From IMG/VR virus record IMGVR_UViG_3300030102_002467, positions 1-33,857 of that record: a stretch of DNA of 33,857 nt; one strand, 5' to 3'. Each line of letters opens with the position of its first letter. The stretch's first letter is position 1. The notes beneath the pieces are model-generated. The model ran no database searches and was not told the DNA's origin. It saw only the letters and a list, made by a program, of their open reading frames with translations. Position numbers and translations under genes: made by a program. Shown one piece after another: positions 7,301 through 16,686 of this stretch. Source of the stretch: a virus.

Positions 7301-7392
7301 TCCTCAAACCGCAAAGATTGGTCTATGGAGTGCGGGTAAAAAGAGGTGGATGGATTGTACATCCACTGTGATGAGCCAAACGGGCCGCTCAT
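4372..7392 (-). CDS. Large tail protein with LamG, SPRY-like and repeated beta domains (1006 aa), probable receptor-binding protein
   Basis: This is the largest gene of the window. Two laminin-G/concanavalin-like domains lie at about 45-180 (WTWSAWIKRGN, WYHILVQRSG, IYVNGV) and 240-430 (VSGWFQVSATYQYLV, GEWHHFAFTKS, LWVDGNYAG, IRIFNRVLTDAE). A SPRY-type domain follows at about 490-620 (GKWYWEVRL, DIIGLAYDADSG). The last third holds three related units, each with a [FS]-P--[VIL]-[IL]K signature (FQPNWVWIKERSG, STPEFLIIKGRD, FRPALILLKTT). Such domains bind sugars, so it probably recognises the host surface. Its ATG overlaps the stop of the T7-type fibre as TAATG. Confidence 0.88.
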   Translation of the reverse strand: MSGPFGSSQWMYNPSTSFYPHSIDQSLRFEDGDSPQLTRTPSSSSNRTTWTWSAWIKRGNLSYSSANMFSAYSGANDFEYIRFDSDDCIRYIYFIGGSVQNHLKTSGSFRDTSAWYHILVQRSGSSSEIYVNGVQQDLQTETRASTNGYFNHTVAHNIGRFGGTGQHFDGYIAEMHFVDGTSLNPTSFGETKAGIWIPKEYSGSYGTNGFHLTFKESGDLGTDSAYTTHDIFGDSSAVATYLFDGSIVDAGGNYNGTTTSVTFTDGIVGTQAGVFNGTSSKWVAGTHLLGSHATDIDISVSGWFQVSATYQYLVFDGNAGTGGGYFAIYSQGSGYLEAATGHASNGNSITVTGSEVITDGEWHHFAFTKSVSGGTATGKLWVDGNYAGSDTTTDSTAYSNETSFAYFAYSPVFYACVLDQIRIFNRVLTDAEIQELAGGYGLDASGVGNHFNPANLQSTDVVLDSPTNNWCVLNSLNKQSVMTLSEGNLKTGGGNGTGGSTFEVSSGKWYWEVRLTEPYASVYWGTHGVNNVITDAGVYSGGAGFYALNSSGGGLYANGSLVTAKTSGWATGDIIGLAYDADSGTLDVYQNNSQLGSSLTVPDASNFPVYFQNASGGDTSSSIYNFGQDGSFAGTETAQGNADGNGIGDFFYSPPSGFLALCSANLPDPAIDPAQDEEPADYFNTVLYTGNGTSQSISSLSFQPNWVWIKERSGTPSHAIFDSVRGATKRIKSDSTDAELTQSTGLTSFDSNGFSLGSNTAVNASSDTYVAWNWLAGGSAVSNSNGSITSSVSANTKAGFSIITYTGTGSNATVGHGLNSTPEFLIIKGRDTSYNWVVWVDGFSTTQRLLLDTTGATSTGNWNTLPTSSVFGLGSHLNINNSGSEFVCYAFHSVDGYSKVGSYTGNGSSSDGVFVQTGFRPALILLKTTTATGQNWIVFDNKRLGYNGANRYLLPSAANAESTNDLLHIFSNGFQPRTNGNGFNGNGQTYIYLAFAEQPAKYSNAR

Positions 7393-9173
7393 TAGGCAAA
7401 CGCCAACTGTGGCGCACCCAATAGGATGCGACCTGATGCAGCCACCACATAAGGCACGATGTCTGTTGTGCTTGCGGCTGTAGATAATGTAAGACCAGCA
7501 CCGCCAGCAGTCTCGTAGTCTGTGCCAAGGCTAACAGTTCTGCCGCCTGTGCCATCTTGTATCAATACAATAAAACCGCTTTGCCCTGCAGATTCCGTGC
7601 TTGGGTTTGCCAGTGTAACATTGCCTGTCAAAGTAAGGACAAAGTTTTGATTAGCGTCAAAGTCCAACGTAACAGAACCAGTGTTTGATGTATCCGTGTC
7701 TGTGCTACCACGCTGTGCCGCCGTAAAAGAATGATTTGCATTTGTCGTCACAATGTTTGCACCAGCCAAACTTGTTGCACCAGTGCCGCCTTTTGATACA
7801 GCTACTTGTCCTGATAACTGACCTACGCCTATTGTTTTGTTTGTCAGTGTTTGAGTAGCACTTGTGGAAACTAATTCTTGACTAGCATCACCAGTGCTTG
7901 GAAGTGTTAAGGTAGAGGGGTTGCCAGAGCTACTATTTAAGTCGCTATGTGATGCGGCAATAATTTTTTGACCATGTGTGTTAGCCTCACAATTAAGCGT
8001 TAGAGAACCTTGATTTGTATTGCCTTTAATAACAACTTTGCCGGTGCCATTAGGATTTAGCTCAATGTCACGATTGCTTGTGGTGACAATATCAAACGTC
8101 ACCATATCCAAGTCACCCCCAAGTTGCGGTGATGTATCCCCAGATACGTTAGTTATCCCACCGCTACCATCATTGCCTGAGTATGAAAAATCTACTCTAA
8201 TGCCATCTGAGTTGCTAAATGTGCCATTAGACACAAGATGTGACACGGGAACTTTTGTGTAGCCTGATGCGTCTGTTACTGAACCTGTAACTTTATACAA
8301 AGCAAAGGTGGCTGGCGTTCCCTCTTTTTCTATATGCACAATGCCTCTGCCAGTTGCATTTGCAACATCATCAAAGCTTTGAATAAAGGTTGATATATCA
8401 GCACTATTGTCATCCGCATCATCAAAGTATATTTCTGTAACTGATGCCAACGTGCCGTTGTTAAGAGCAAGCTTTCCTGCACCTGGGTCTGCATCTGATG
8501 TACTGTTGTTAAATGTCATCTGCAATCCAGCACTGTTTCCTGTTGCGCCAGTGTTGCCTGTAACAAGACCAAAGGCCAAAGCAAGCGCACCAGTAGAGGC
8601 TGTGTAGGTTGCGCTAGCGGTAGGGCTGCCACCAGCAGATACAGCCGACACTGAGGCTGTAACGGTATCTACCTTGCCTTCGCTAACCTGTAGATTGCCA
8701 CTGCCATCAAAACCAAGTAACTTGTTTGCTCTGGCTGTTGCGTCCTCTGTAAACTCTGCTGTAGCAATTACATTTGTTTGAGATACTTTAAGCGTTCTTC
8801 CAAGCTCTTCCTCTAGCTCTTGTGCTATAAATGTCAGCTTGTCTAGTGCATCTTCATGTGTGGCTGCTGGAAATGGATCATTAGGCACATAATCTGTAAG
8901 CTGTGTTCTTGCAGTTGTGCGCAGCAACACCACTGTTTCACCGCTTGCTGGTATATTGCCTGATGTAAAGGTTACGTTGCCACCACTAGAGCTACCAACA
9001 CCTGAGACTGTGTAATGAGTTGTCTTGGTTTTGGTTGTTTCTGCACCAGTAGAATCAGTCCTGATAATTACAGTAATGTCATCATCATCAAAGATTTTAA
9101 AGCCATAAGCAAAGACATCGGTGCTGCCATTACCGCTATAGCTGTTTCTGGTTGTTGCGCTACTTACTGTCAT
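7392..9173 (-). CDS. Tail fibre with T7 gp17-type N-terminal domain (593 aa)
   Basis: Residues about 1-135 match the Phage_T7_tail domain that fixes fibres to the tail: TRNSYSGNGSTDVFAYGFKI, the VGSSSGGNVTFTSG turn, VVLLRTTARTQLTDYVPNDPFPA and THEDALDKLTFIAQELEEELGRTLKV. After this come Gly/Ser/Thr-rich beta segments typical of trimeric fibre shafts and a compact C-terminal domain (SVTLDFDANQNFVLTLTGN). It could be an adaptor fibre carrying the LamG protein encoded next. A Shine-Dalgarno GGAG precedes ATG 9173. Confidence 0.92.
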   Translation of the reverse strand: MTVSSATTRNSYSGNGSTDVFAYGFKIFDDDDITVIIRTDSTGAETTKTKTTHYTVSGVGSSSGGNVTFTSGNIPASGETVVLLRTTARTQLTDYVPNDPFPAATHEDALDKLTFIAQELEEELGRTLKVSQTNVIATAEFTEDATARANKLLGFDGSGNLQVSEGKVDTVTASVSAVSAGGSPTASATYTASTGALALAFGLVTGNTGATGNSAGLQMTFNNSTSDADPGAGKLALNNGTLASVTEIYFDDADDNSADISTFIQSFDDVANATGRGIVHIEKEGTPATFALYKVTGSVTDASGYTKVPVSHLVSNGTFSNSDGIRVDFSYSGNDGSGGITNVSGDTSPQLGGDLDMVTFDIVTTSNRDIELNPNGTGKVVIKGNTNQGSLTLNCEANTHGQKIIAASHSDLNSSSGNPSTLTLPSTGDASQELVSTSATQTLTNKTIGVGQLSGQVAVSKGGTGATSLAGANIVTTNANHSFTAAQRGSTDTDTSNTGSVTLDFDANQNFVLTLTGNVTLANPSTESAGQSGFIVLIQDGTGGRTVSLGTDYETAGGAGLTLSTAASTTDIVPYVVAASGRILLGAPQLAFA

Positions 9174-9228
9174 GCTTTACTCCAGTGTTGTCCTATCATA
9201 TCAAAAATCCTTACTTTCTGAAAGCCTG

Positions 9229-11850
9229 TTAAAACTTTGCTGCACTTTGACTAGGTGGGAAGTAAAACTGCTGCTCCATGTCCTTACGCATCCTACGCTC
9301 CATGCGTCTCAAATAGCCTGGATTTGTTTGCTCCATTAAACCGTAAATAAACATATAATCTGTTGCTGCCTTTAAATAAAATAAATTTAAACCTGGTGTA
9401 TTGCTTACAAGAAACTTAGCGGAATCTCTAGTAATAGCGTCTGTATCCCCAGCTAATACATTGCTGTAAATTTTTGCTATGTCATCTATCGTGCCAAAAG
9501 TAGGGCCAGCAAGGGTCTGTGTAAGCGATTGACCGAAACGGTTGTACTGACCAAACAAGAAGTCACCGTAAATACCAGCACCACCGCCCTGCACAAATGC
9601 TTTAGTAAGCAACTCAGGATTAAGCACATAGTCATCGCTAAAAACATCCATAGGTTCTTTGCCCTTGAGGATGTCTTTCATGGTAACAGCTAAGTAACCC
9701 ATCATTGTTGTGCCTACCATCATCTGTGCTATGCCCATAACGCCGCTTTGACCCATCTGCTTCTTAGCATAATACTGACTTGTTAGACCTTTTGTGATGT
9801 AAGTGATAGGGAAGCCTTTTAGCTGCATAATTGCTCTTATTGCCTCACCCATCACAGTACCACGCTCAGTGCCTTGGTTCATAATTGCACGTTCTTTAGC
9901 ACCTGGTGTTGGGATAGCGGTATCAGCAGAATCAGTAAGATATGTTGCAAACTTGGTAGACAACTCATCTCTGTACTTGTCTATCATAGCTTGCGTTGCT
10001 TTCTTTAGCGGTCTTTTGCGTGTGGCATTTGCTTTAGCTAATGCAGCTTGCTCGATGACATCATTGCCTATGCTATCCAGCCCAGAGGCAGTCATGTAGT
10101 CTCTACCATCTACAGCCTTCATGTCCATTTGACGCAGTATATTCCACTCGCCTTCTGTGATGCCGTAGCGTCCTAGTGCGTTTTGCACCTCTTGCGCTAA
10201 GTCACCAAAACCCTTGCCCCTGTTTCTAGCAAGGTCAGCAGACAGCATTTTAGCCAAACCAACCTTTTGTGCGTTATTCCACCACACCATGCCATTCAGC
10301 CGGAAATACACCTGATGTGCTTTGGCTACCATACCTGGGCCACTATCATTAGCACCAAACCTAGCGTGTACATCACCAAGCATAGCTTCAACGCCTACAT
10401 TTAGCAGATACGCCAGTTCCATTTGCTCATCTTTGCCGTAACGCTTGAAGATGTCTCCAAATGCTTGTGCGTATGATCCGAATACGCCACGCTCTGTATT
10501 GGCATTTATGAAGGTGGCTTTAGTGGCTATGTCACCAAATGATGATATTGTTGCCATTCCCAGCTTTGCCATGTTCTGTAGCATACGCCAACCAGCAGCT
10601 ATGCCAGCAAAGTCAGCACCAAATATAACAGGTTTACCAGCACCTCTAGCTCTTGTGCTTCCATCTAATTCCTTAAACTGATTGCGTATCTTACGCTCGT
10701 TGATAGTGTCTAGTTTTAGTGGCGTATCTTTTGCTCCTGTCTGTATATCGCTCAACACTCTGTTAAACATAGCCTCTGGGTTAGTTCCCAGTGTTTCCAT
10801 CATGCCAATAGCCTGTGCATCATGTGTGATGCCATTTAACACTGCCTCTGATAGCCTCATACGGTTATATTTCTTAAAATATTCATAAGCAGATTTACTG
10901 TTTGCAAAGTGCAAAACACGGCTCTGGCTCATCTTTTTAGCTAAATTACTTGGCCCAGTAAAAGCGTTTTTCATGTCAGGCGCACTGCCGTCATCGCCTT
11001 TTATTTTGCCAACTTTTTGATGATTGCCAGATACAAGGTTATCCCAAATGTCTTCTAAAAACATTTCCCTGCTGTACGCTACCTTTTTGCCGCCTACTTC
11101 TTTAAAAGCTGGCTTGTTGTCAAAGGTTTTAGAACTTAGACGATTAGGCTCAAGCATATATTGAACCCATTTGTTTCTAGCTGCTTTAATTTCGTCTGGT
11201 GTTTTTGCACCATCACGCAACAAAATAGGGTCATGCGCCTGTCTGACAGCGTAGTTTTCTGTTTCTGCAATCACAGCACCATGCCTGTTTTTTCTGTCTA
11301 GTAACTGTTTCTGCACTTTTTTAATAATATCGGCTATCTGCCTAGCCTCTGATCCACCAGCTTGTTTTTCATCAAATGCTTTTGGATTCCACATAGCTTC
11401 ATAGATTTTTTCATCTAAATCGCCACTCTTGAACAAGCGTTCTAAGCCCTTGCGTCTTAGCGCAGCCGCTATGTCACCAGCATATTTTACCATGATAGCC
11501 TGTTGCTTGGCATCTATGCTGTCTAGTTTGCCTGTCTTTGCGCTGCCAACAAGAATGGCTGACAGTGCGTCTGCCGGATTATCGGGGTGTGCGTTGATGT
11601 AACGCATGACATTAGCGTACGCTTGTGTATTGAGAATACGATTACGTTTTTCAATGACAGCATTAATTCGTGCTTGTTTGGCAATTTGCCTTGCCAACGT
11701 AAATATATCTACATACTCATCAGATGCAGCGTTCTCTATCTTTTTAGACAGTCTCTCATTTAAGATTTCAACAATTTCATCAGCTTCTTCTTTGTCAAAT
11801 ATAAGCCCTGCACGTTTAGCCGCATCTATAATTACTTCACTACAACTCAT
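9229..11850 (-). CDS. Large internal/ejection-type virion protein (873 aa)
   Basis: ATG at 11850 overlaps the upstream stop as ATGA; an earlier ATG at 11874 is possible but the coupling favours 11850. The protein is long, helical and Ala/Lys-rich, with several moderately hydrophobic amphipathic stretches (around AGWRMLQNMAKLGMATISSFGD and VMGIAQMMVGTTMMGYL) and no obvious enzymatic motif. Size and position, last of three large proteins between tail tubular B and the fibres, match the T7 gp15/gp16 ejection proteins that form the trans-envelope DNA channel. I see no lysozyme or transglycosylase signature such as that at the start of T7 gp16. Confidence 0.75.
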   Translation of the reverse strand: MSCSEVIIDAAKRAGLIFDKEEADEIVEILNERLSKKIENAASDEYVDIFTLARQIAKQARINAVIEKRNRILNTQAYANVMRYINAHPDNPADALSAILVGSAKTGKLDSIDAKQQAIMVKYAGDIAAALRRKGLERLFKSGDLDEKIYEAMWNPKAFDEKQAGGSEARQIADIIKKVQKQLLDRKNRHGAVIAETENYAVRQAHDPILLRDGAKTPDEIKAARNKWVQYMLEPNRLSSKTFDNKPAFKEVGGKKVAYSREMFLEDIWDNLVSGNHQKVGKIKGDDGSAPDMKNAFTGPSNLAKKMSQSRVLHFANSKSAYEYFKKYNRMRLSEAVLNGITHDAQAIGMMETLGTNPEAMFNRVLSDIQTGAKDTPLKLDTINERKIRNQFKELDGSTRARGAGKPVIFGADFAGIAAGWRMLQNMAKLGMATISSFGDIATKATFINANTERGVFGSYAQAFGDIFKRYGKDEQMELAYLLNVGVEAMLGDVHARFGANDSGPGMVAKAHQVYFRLNGMVWWNNAQKVGLAKMLSADLARNRGKGFGDLAQEVQNALGRYGITEGEWNILRQMDMKAVDGRDYMTASGLDSIGNDVIEQAALAKANATRKRPLKKATQAMIDKYRDELSTKFATYLTDSADTAIPTPGAKERAIMNQGTERGTVMGEAIRAIMQLKGFPITYITKGLTSQYYAKKQMGQSGVMGIAQMMVGTTMMGYLAVTMKDILKGKEPMDVFSDDYVLNPELLTKAFVQGGGAGIYGDFLFGQYNRFGQSLTQTLAGPTFGTIDDIAKIYSNVLAGDTDAITRDSAKFLVSNTPGLNLFYLKAATDYMFIYGLMEQTNPGYLRRMERRMRKDMEQQFYFPPSQSAAKF

Positions 11851-13631
11851 GTGCCTTTGCTCCCTACAACGCAAACACGCCCAGCTTCTACAATCTCTTC
11901 GTATTGATCTGCTTTGGCTATCAGGGTATCTGCATCACGCAAACTTGCTTTTGCCTCTTCTGGCAACAACGCTTGCACATCTTCGTCCTGTAAAGCGTCT
12001 AGCATCGTCTGGTTTTCCGCTTCCATAGCATCTGGATCAAGCTCACCAAATTCTGTTGGCTGTGCCTCTAATTGATCTGCTCCCTCACGAAACTCACCAA
12101 GTGCGCCAAGATTATCTGTCTGCATAGATGCAACGTCTCTTGCATCATCTATCTGCTGTGCAGTCTGTTGTCCTTGCTGTTGCACTGCCACATCATCAGC
12201 TTTCGCCAGCTTAGATTGTAACCGTGATATCTTTTCCTGATTTTCTGCAATCTTTGCTGTTTCTTCAAGCGTTAGCCTTGGGCTTACAATGTCACCAGAC
12301 TGAAACTCTAAACCCTCTGGCAAGTCTAATCTTCCAAAAACCCCTGTCCGTATATCTTCTGTTTGTTTTTGCGCCTTTTTTTGTGCGTTAGTTTGTATAT
12401 CATCTATCTCTTTTTGAAGGCGGTCTATCTCTGTTTTAGCGGCTTCTGTTTGGTCAACCTCTTTTGGGCGTTTTATTTTTTGACCAGCATTTCTTTTTGA
12501 TTGAATCTCAGCAGCTTTCTTGTCAGCCTTGGCTTTTGCTAACGCAATTTCATCCCCTGATTGAGTTGCAATTTCTACTTGTCCATCAATCGTTTGGCTT
12601 ATTTGACTTAACTCTTCTTTTGATAGTTCTGACAATTTTATCGGCGGTGCGCCATCGCCCATGTCATATTCGTAATCTTCGTCAAACGGTGACTTTGCTC
12701 TAGCATTGCTAGCATCAACAACTTTCTCTGTGCCATCTATCTCTCGAATAGTAATCTGACCCTCTACATCAGAATTGACAACATCAACTACCCTGCCATT
12801 GCCTTCTGAATCATAAACCACCATTGTTTCCGCTTCAGAGCGTACTGAGGCCGCATCTTCTGCATCCTCTATCAACCTACCAGCAGTAACCTCTTGGTCG
12901 CTTGCAACCTGTCCTATGGCTGTTTGCTGGGCTGTGTCTCTTGTTTGTGGGGGTGTCCTGTTGATTCGGTCAGTTAGCTTGCCAACGCCCCAATGCAGAC
13001 CACCACCCAAAGCAGACCCCAGTGCTACATTTAAGAAGCTATCTATCAGCCCATATTCACGGTCTTGTTCAGCGGCCGCTGCACCAATAACCAATGGCTC
13101 TACAACAGCCGCACCAATAGCACCGTCCATCATGCCAGTAGTAAAGCGGTTGCCTTTTCTGCCTAGCCTAGAGGCTACCGTGGCACCTCTTGCAAGGCCA
13201 ACTGTAGGAATAAACGCAGACGCTACGTTTAAGGGGTCAAGCACACTACCAGCCAGTGCTACACCAAACTGTGCCGCACCCAACCCAAAGCCACCCCTTG
13301 ATCGTCTAAGTGTAACTTGGAAATCAAGACGTTCATCATGCCTTTCTGCGAGAAGGTTAGCCAACCCCTCTTTAATGCCTTCTTCACCAACTTCGATACC
13401 CTCTCTGAAGAAATCACTTGAAGCCCACTCATCTTTAGACAAGACACGGCCTCTTGTGCCTTCAAGCAAATACTGGTCTGTTAGTCTGCCCAAAGCGTTG
13501 GCTGGGTTATAATACAGTGTCTCATCAAGAGTAGCCCCAAGAACATCCAACGTGCCAGCCTTGGCATAGGTGTGATACTGCTGTGTAAGGTTAGTATCTT
13601 CTTCTTGCTCTGGGATGTAGACATCTACCAT
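11847..13631 (-). CDS. Internal virion protein (594 aa) with Gly/Ala-rich hydrophobic core and coiled coil
   Basis: ATG at 13631 overlaps the upstream stop as TAATG. Residues about 105-215 are Gly/Ala-rich and hydrophobic (FGLGAAQFGVALAGSVLDP, then IGAAVVEPLVIGAAAA), which could insert in membranes; residues 330-480 are highly charged and helical with Lys/Glu/Gln repeats, probably a coiled coil. This layout is frequent in ejection proteins of podoviruses, released into the host envelope with the DNA. It lies between two other large internal proteins. No protease or muramidase signature was seen. Confidence 0.72.
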   Translation of the reverse strand: MVDVYIPEQEEDTNLTQQYHTYAKAGTLDVLGATLDETLYYNPANALGRLTDQYLLEGTRGRVLSKDEWASSDFFREGIEVGEEGIKEGLANLLAERHDERLDFQVTLRRSRGGFGLGAAQFGVALAGSVLDPLNVASAFIPTVGLARGATVASRLGRKGNRFTTGMMDGAIGAAVVEPLVIGAAAAEQDREYGLIDSFLNVALGSALGGGLHWGVGKLTDRINRTPPQTRDTAQQTAIGQVASDQEVTAGRLIEDAEDAASVRSEAETMVVYDSEGNGRVVDVVNSDVEGQITIREIDGTEKVVDASNARAKSPFDEDYEYDMGDGAPPIKLSELSKEELSQISQTIDGQVEIATQSGDEIALAKAKADKKAAEIQSKRNAGQKIKRPKEVDQTEAAKTEIDRLQKEIDDIQTNAQKKAQKQTEDIRTGVFGRLDLPEGLEFQSGDIVSPRLTLEETAKIAENQEKISRLQSKLAKADDVAVQQQGQQTAQQIDDARDVASMQTDNLGALGEFREGADQLEAQPTEFGELDPDAMEAENQTMLDALQDEDVQALLPEEAKASLRDADTLIAKADQYEEIVEAGRVCVVGSKGT

Positions 13632-16228
13632 TAGAACAACTGCCCTGCCTGTAGTTTCTGTAACATTGCAGCCCTTCTATCTCCAATATTTGCAATATAA
13701 CTGTCTTCTCCAAACGTACTCATTTTTGCAAAATCAGTTCCAACAGGCGAAAGTTTATCCATAGATATTGTGATGAAAGCATCTTGACCTGTTCTGCCTT
13801 GCCGTGTGACTACATTGCCAAGCTGATCAACCAGATAAACGCTCTTGTTATCAGTTGTTGTTCTCCAAGATCCAAACTTCATCAAATCATTAAAGTATTC
13901 GTTTTCGTAAACTTCAGCCTCTTGTGGAGATAAGCCTTGCGGTGCTGGCGGTGGGGCAACAATGCTTTTAAGATAATCGCCATTTTCTGTTAATGAGATA
14001 TTTAATACATCTGTCATTTCTTGAGGATGTTGAAATGCGCCTTTTTCAAAGCGGATGGCTGATTCACTGCTATTGCCCAATTCTGTAAACTCAAAGTGAT
14101 TGCCCATAACATCGTTATACGCTTGCTCTGCCGCATCCTCTGGATCAGTTATCTGACCTGAGAGTATGTAGCCTTGAGCCGTGTTTGCAACAATATCACG
14201 CATGGCAAACACATGGCTGGCTCTGCCTTTTGTAACACCGCCACCCAACACATCGTTAGTTATCCCACCTAAAATACTTGATGAATAGTCACCAATAAGC
14301 TCCGTGACAGCAGCGGAAACAACATCTCTTGTATCCTTTGGAAGCTCTCCCTTATATTTTTTTATTTGCTCCGCATCATTAAATATGGACACAGCCTTCA
14401 TGCTTACGTCTGTAGGATAAGCCATGATAAGATTGTCTACCAAGCCAATAGTGCCTGTCTTCATAAGATGGCGCATCACACGATTTTGATGTATGCCGTA
14501 CCTATTTAGGAAGTCTTGCCCTGCTTGCGCCTTGTCTTGGTAAGTTGCCGCATTGTCATACTCATCTTTGAAGGCAATCATTTCTGCGTTTGTGGCAACA
14601 CGAATATCTAACTCTGGAATACCCATATTGTCTTGTATTGTTATAAGTTGAGATGCTGTTGGCCTTACCCCTCTTTCACGAATGTAATAACCAACAAAAT
14701 CAGCTTCTCTTTCTTTTTTAGCCGCTGCCATTTTTGCTTGCAATCGCTCATACGTTTGTTTGCCAACGTCTGTGTCTACATTTCTTGACGCTTCGTCTAA
14801 CACAGCTTTTTGCTCTGCCTCGCTTGCAAACTGGATATTTGTAAATTGTTTTGATGCGTTTTGTTCTACGGCAACCGCTGTGTTTAATTTAAATGCAAGG
14901 TCTTCTCTGCCAGCCATATTCATAACCGATGTTATTTGAGCTAAAGAAGCCTCATCATCATCTTCCATAACGCCTTTGTTTGCGCCAATAGATGCTATTA
15001 AATCTGCTTGAGACTGCAATGCACCAGCTAGCTCTTTTCTGGCTACATCAGTTTTTGCTCTGGAAAGAGCCGCTCTAGCAGCATTAATATCGTTAATATC
15101 ATCCATGCCAGCAAAGCGGCCTGTTCTTGTGGCAAGCTGTTCTTCAAATTTTACGATGTCAGCTAAGGTAGTGTTTTCGTTATATAATTCTGCATCAAGC
15201 CCGACAAGCAAAGCGTTTTGCTCTTCGCCTTCCTTTCGCTGTAGTCTACCTCGCAATTTACTAATTAAGGTTTCCGCTGATGTGGATTTAAAATCTTTCA
15301 GTGAAAATTCAACGTCATTGCCGTCTGCGTCTTTGAAATCAATGACTTCCCCAGATCTTATTTGCTTTATAACTTTATCAACTTTTTCTTGAGTAAAATC
15401 TTTGTCAGGAATACTTACAAGTTGTTTAAAAACTGTTTCTACTAATTCATTTTGAATTACCGTTTCTTGTCTATCTAATGCCGTGTTTCTCGCAGAAAAT
15501 ACAGATGCAGAAAGGTCAGTTCTGCCCTCAAGATTCTTTCTCATCTGATCTATCTGCGCTTGACTTCCAGCCGCCTCAACGCCTCTGGAAAAGTTGCCAG
15601 CATCTACAGTTTTAAAAAACGAACTTCTATTTCGGTATGTTGTTGGGCTGATGCCTTGTGCTGTAAAACTATCATATTGTCTGCCAATTTCTGCGGTCTT
15701 TACTCTAAATAAATCACTATTCGGGTCTAAAGAAACCAATTCTGAGTATTGATTTTCCAAATAATTGTCTGCTGATTCAGTTCTTATCTTCATGTTTTTG
15801 GCATGAGCAATTTGTGAACCTTGAGCAACTTTAGTTGCAAATGTTGAATTAAATGTGTTTGTGACTTCTGCAAACTGTCTGCGTGTTAGTGAACCACGCA
15901 AGTTTTCTAAAGCTGATTTTTCCAACTGTTGTTTTTTTGTTTGAGCAGAATTTTGATAACCTGTAACAGTCGTATCAAGATTTTCTCTAGTCCAGCTGCT
16001 CATCTCCTGATCAACCAATGCAGTAATATCTCTTTTGGCTTTGTCAGTTTCCGCTTGCTTTTCAGCCATGCCGAACTGAAATGCGATTTGACCAGCTTCT
16101 GAGGCTAACCTTGCCTGTGCTTGCCCAGGTGCAGTAAACGCCCCTACGTTTGCCCTTGGTGACAACGCACCAGTTGCCATTCTGGTTGTTGCGCCTTGTC
16201 CTTGATTGTATAAAGGTATTTTTGGCAT
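13631..16228 (-). CDS. Internal virion protein, T7 gp15-like position (865 aa)
   Basis: A long, mostly alpha-helical, Ala/Gln/Glu-rich soluble protein starting MPKIPLYNQGQGATTRMATG. The N-terminal region has the G-A-TAPGQAQARLASEAGQIAFQ pattern often present in podovirus internal proteins, followed by helices with TRRQFAEVTNTFNSTFATKV. It is encoded next to the gp14-like gene (16237-16686), as gp15 follows gp14 in T7, and is of similar scale to gp15 (747 aa). A role in building the ejection tube or core stack under the portal is inferred from order and composition only. Confidence 0.78.
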   Translation of the reverse strand: MPKIPLYNQGQGATTRMATGALSPRANVGAFTAPGQAQARLASEAGQIAFQFGMAEKQAETDKAKRDITALVDQEMSSWTRENLDTTVTGYQNSAQTKKQQLEKSALENLRGSLTRRQFAEVTNTFNSTFATKVAQGSQIAHAKNMKIRTESADNYLENQYSELVSLDPNSDLFRVKTAEIGRQYDSFTAQGISPTTYRNRSSFFKTVDAGNFSRGVEAAGSQAQIDQMRKNLEGRTDLSASVFSARNTALDRQETVIQNELVETVFKQLVSIPDKDFTQEKVDKVIKQIRSGEVIDFKDADGNDVEFSLKDFKSTSAETLISKLRGRLQRKEGEEQNALLVGLDAELYNENTTLADIVKFEEQLATRTGRFAGMDDINDINAARAALSRAKTDVARKELAGALQSQADLIASIGANKGVMEDDDEASLAQITSVMNMAGREDLAFKLNTAVAVEQNASKQFTNIQFASEAEQKAVLDEASRNVDTDVGKQTYERLQAKMAAAKKEREADFVGYYIRERGVRPTASQLITIQDNMGIPELDIRVATNAEMIAFKDEYDNAATYQDKAQAGQDFLNRYGIHQNRVMRHLMKTGTIGLVDNLIMAYPTDVSMKAVSIFNDAEQIKKYKGELPKDTRDVVSAAVTELIGDYSSSILGGITNDVLGGGVTKGRASHVFAMRDIVANTAQGYILSGQITDPEDAAEQAYNDVMGNHFEFTELGNSSESAIRFEKGAFQHPQEMTDVLNISLTENGDYLKSIVAPPPAPQGLSPQEAEVYENEYFNDLMKFGSWRTTTDNKSVYLVDQLGNVVTRQGRTGQDAFITISMDKLSPVGTDFAKMSTFGEDSYIANIGDRRAAMLQKLQAGQLF

Positions 16229-16236
16229 TTAATCAC

Positions 16237-16686
16237 CTAGCTCATAAGAGTTGCCGATTGCTGTGCGCCAGACAAAAGCGAGCCTACAGCGGCGGTGCGG
16301 AAAGACGAACCTCTTGCAGCACCCTCTGTTCTTGCCAAAGCGGCTTCAGATTCTTTTTGTACTTGCTCAATGCTTGAAGCATATCTAATCATAGCTGCGT
16401 CCATTTCAGTGCTAAAGTATGCGTCTGCTAAAGTTTGCAAAGGACTGCCAGAAATCTCTACACCAGAGCCAGCAGTTGCAAGCCTTTGTGAGCTTGTTAG
16501 TCTTTCTGACTGTTTTCTTAAATTTACTTCCTCTGCTGTTTTTGCTCTTTGCAACAACACTGCTTCATTTTCTGCAAGCCTTGCATTATACTCGCCTACA
16601 GCTTCAGCATTTTTAGCCGCAGCCATATTGCCTTTGAAGCCCATCAGTCCTGCTAATACAGATGCTCCTGCTGCTACATCAGACAT
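16237..16686 (-). CDS. Internal virion protein, T7 gp14-like (149 aa)
   Basis: The start at 16686 gives TAATG overlap with the GNAT-like gene; upstream in-frame codons back to 16770 are inside that gene and are not needed. The N-terminus is hydrophobic and Gly/Ala-rich (SDVAAGASVLAGLMGFKG), followed by a long helix with NAEAVGEYNARLAENEAVLLQRAKTAEE, then SGVEISGSPLQTLADAYF, and a Ser/Ala-rich end. This is the standard pattern of gp14-like internal proteins of T7-type phages, which in T7 insert in the host outer membrane during DNA ejection. Confidence 0.85.
   Translation of the reverse strand: MSDVAAGASVLAGLMGFKGNMAAAKNAEAVGEYNARLAENEAVLLQRAKTAEEVNLRKQSERLTSSQRLATAGSGVEISGSPLQTLADAYFSTEMDAAMIRYASSIEQVQKESEAALARTEGAARGSSFRTAAVGSLLSGAQQSATLMS

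Noticed and set aside
12916-13512. 198-residue plus-strand frame within an internal virion gene
   Set aside because: Antisense to a continuous 594-codon gene with normal coding features; Pro/Ser-rich composition typical of a shadow frame.
15105-15392. Plus-strand frame of 95 residues inside the 865-aa internal protein gene
   Set aside because: Opposite a long well-formed gene in the late operon; no upstream ribosome-binding site and no recognisable protein features.
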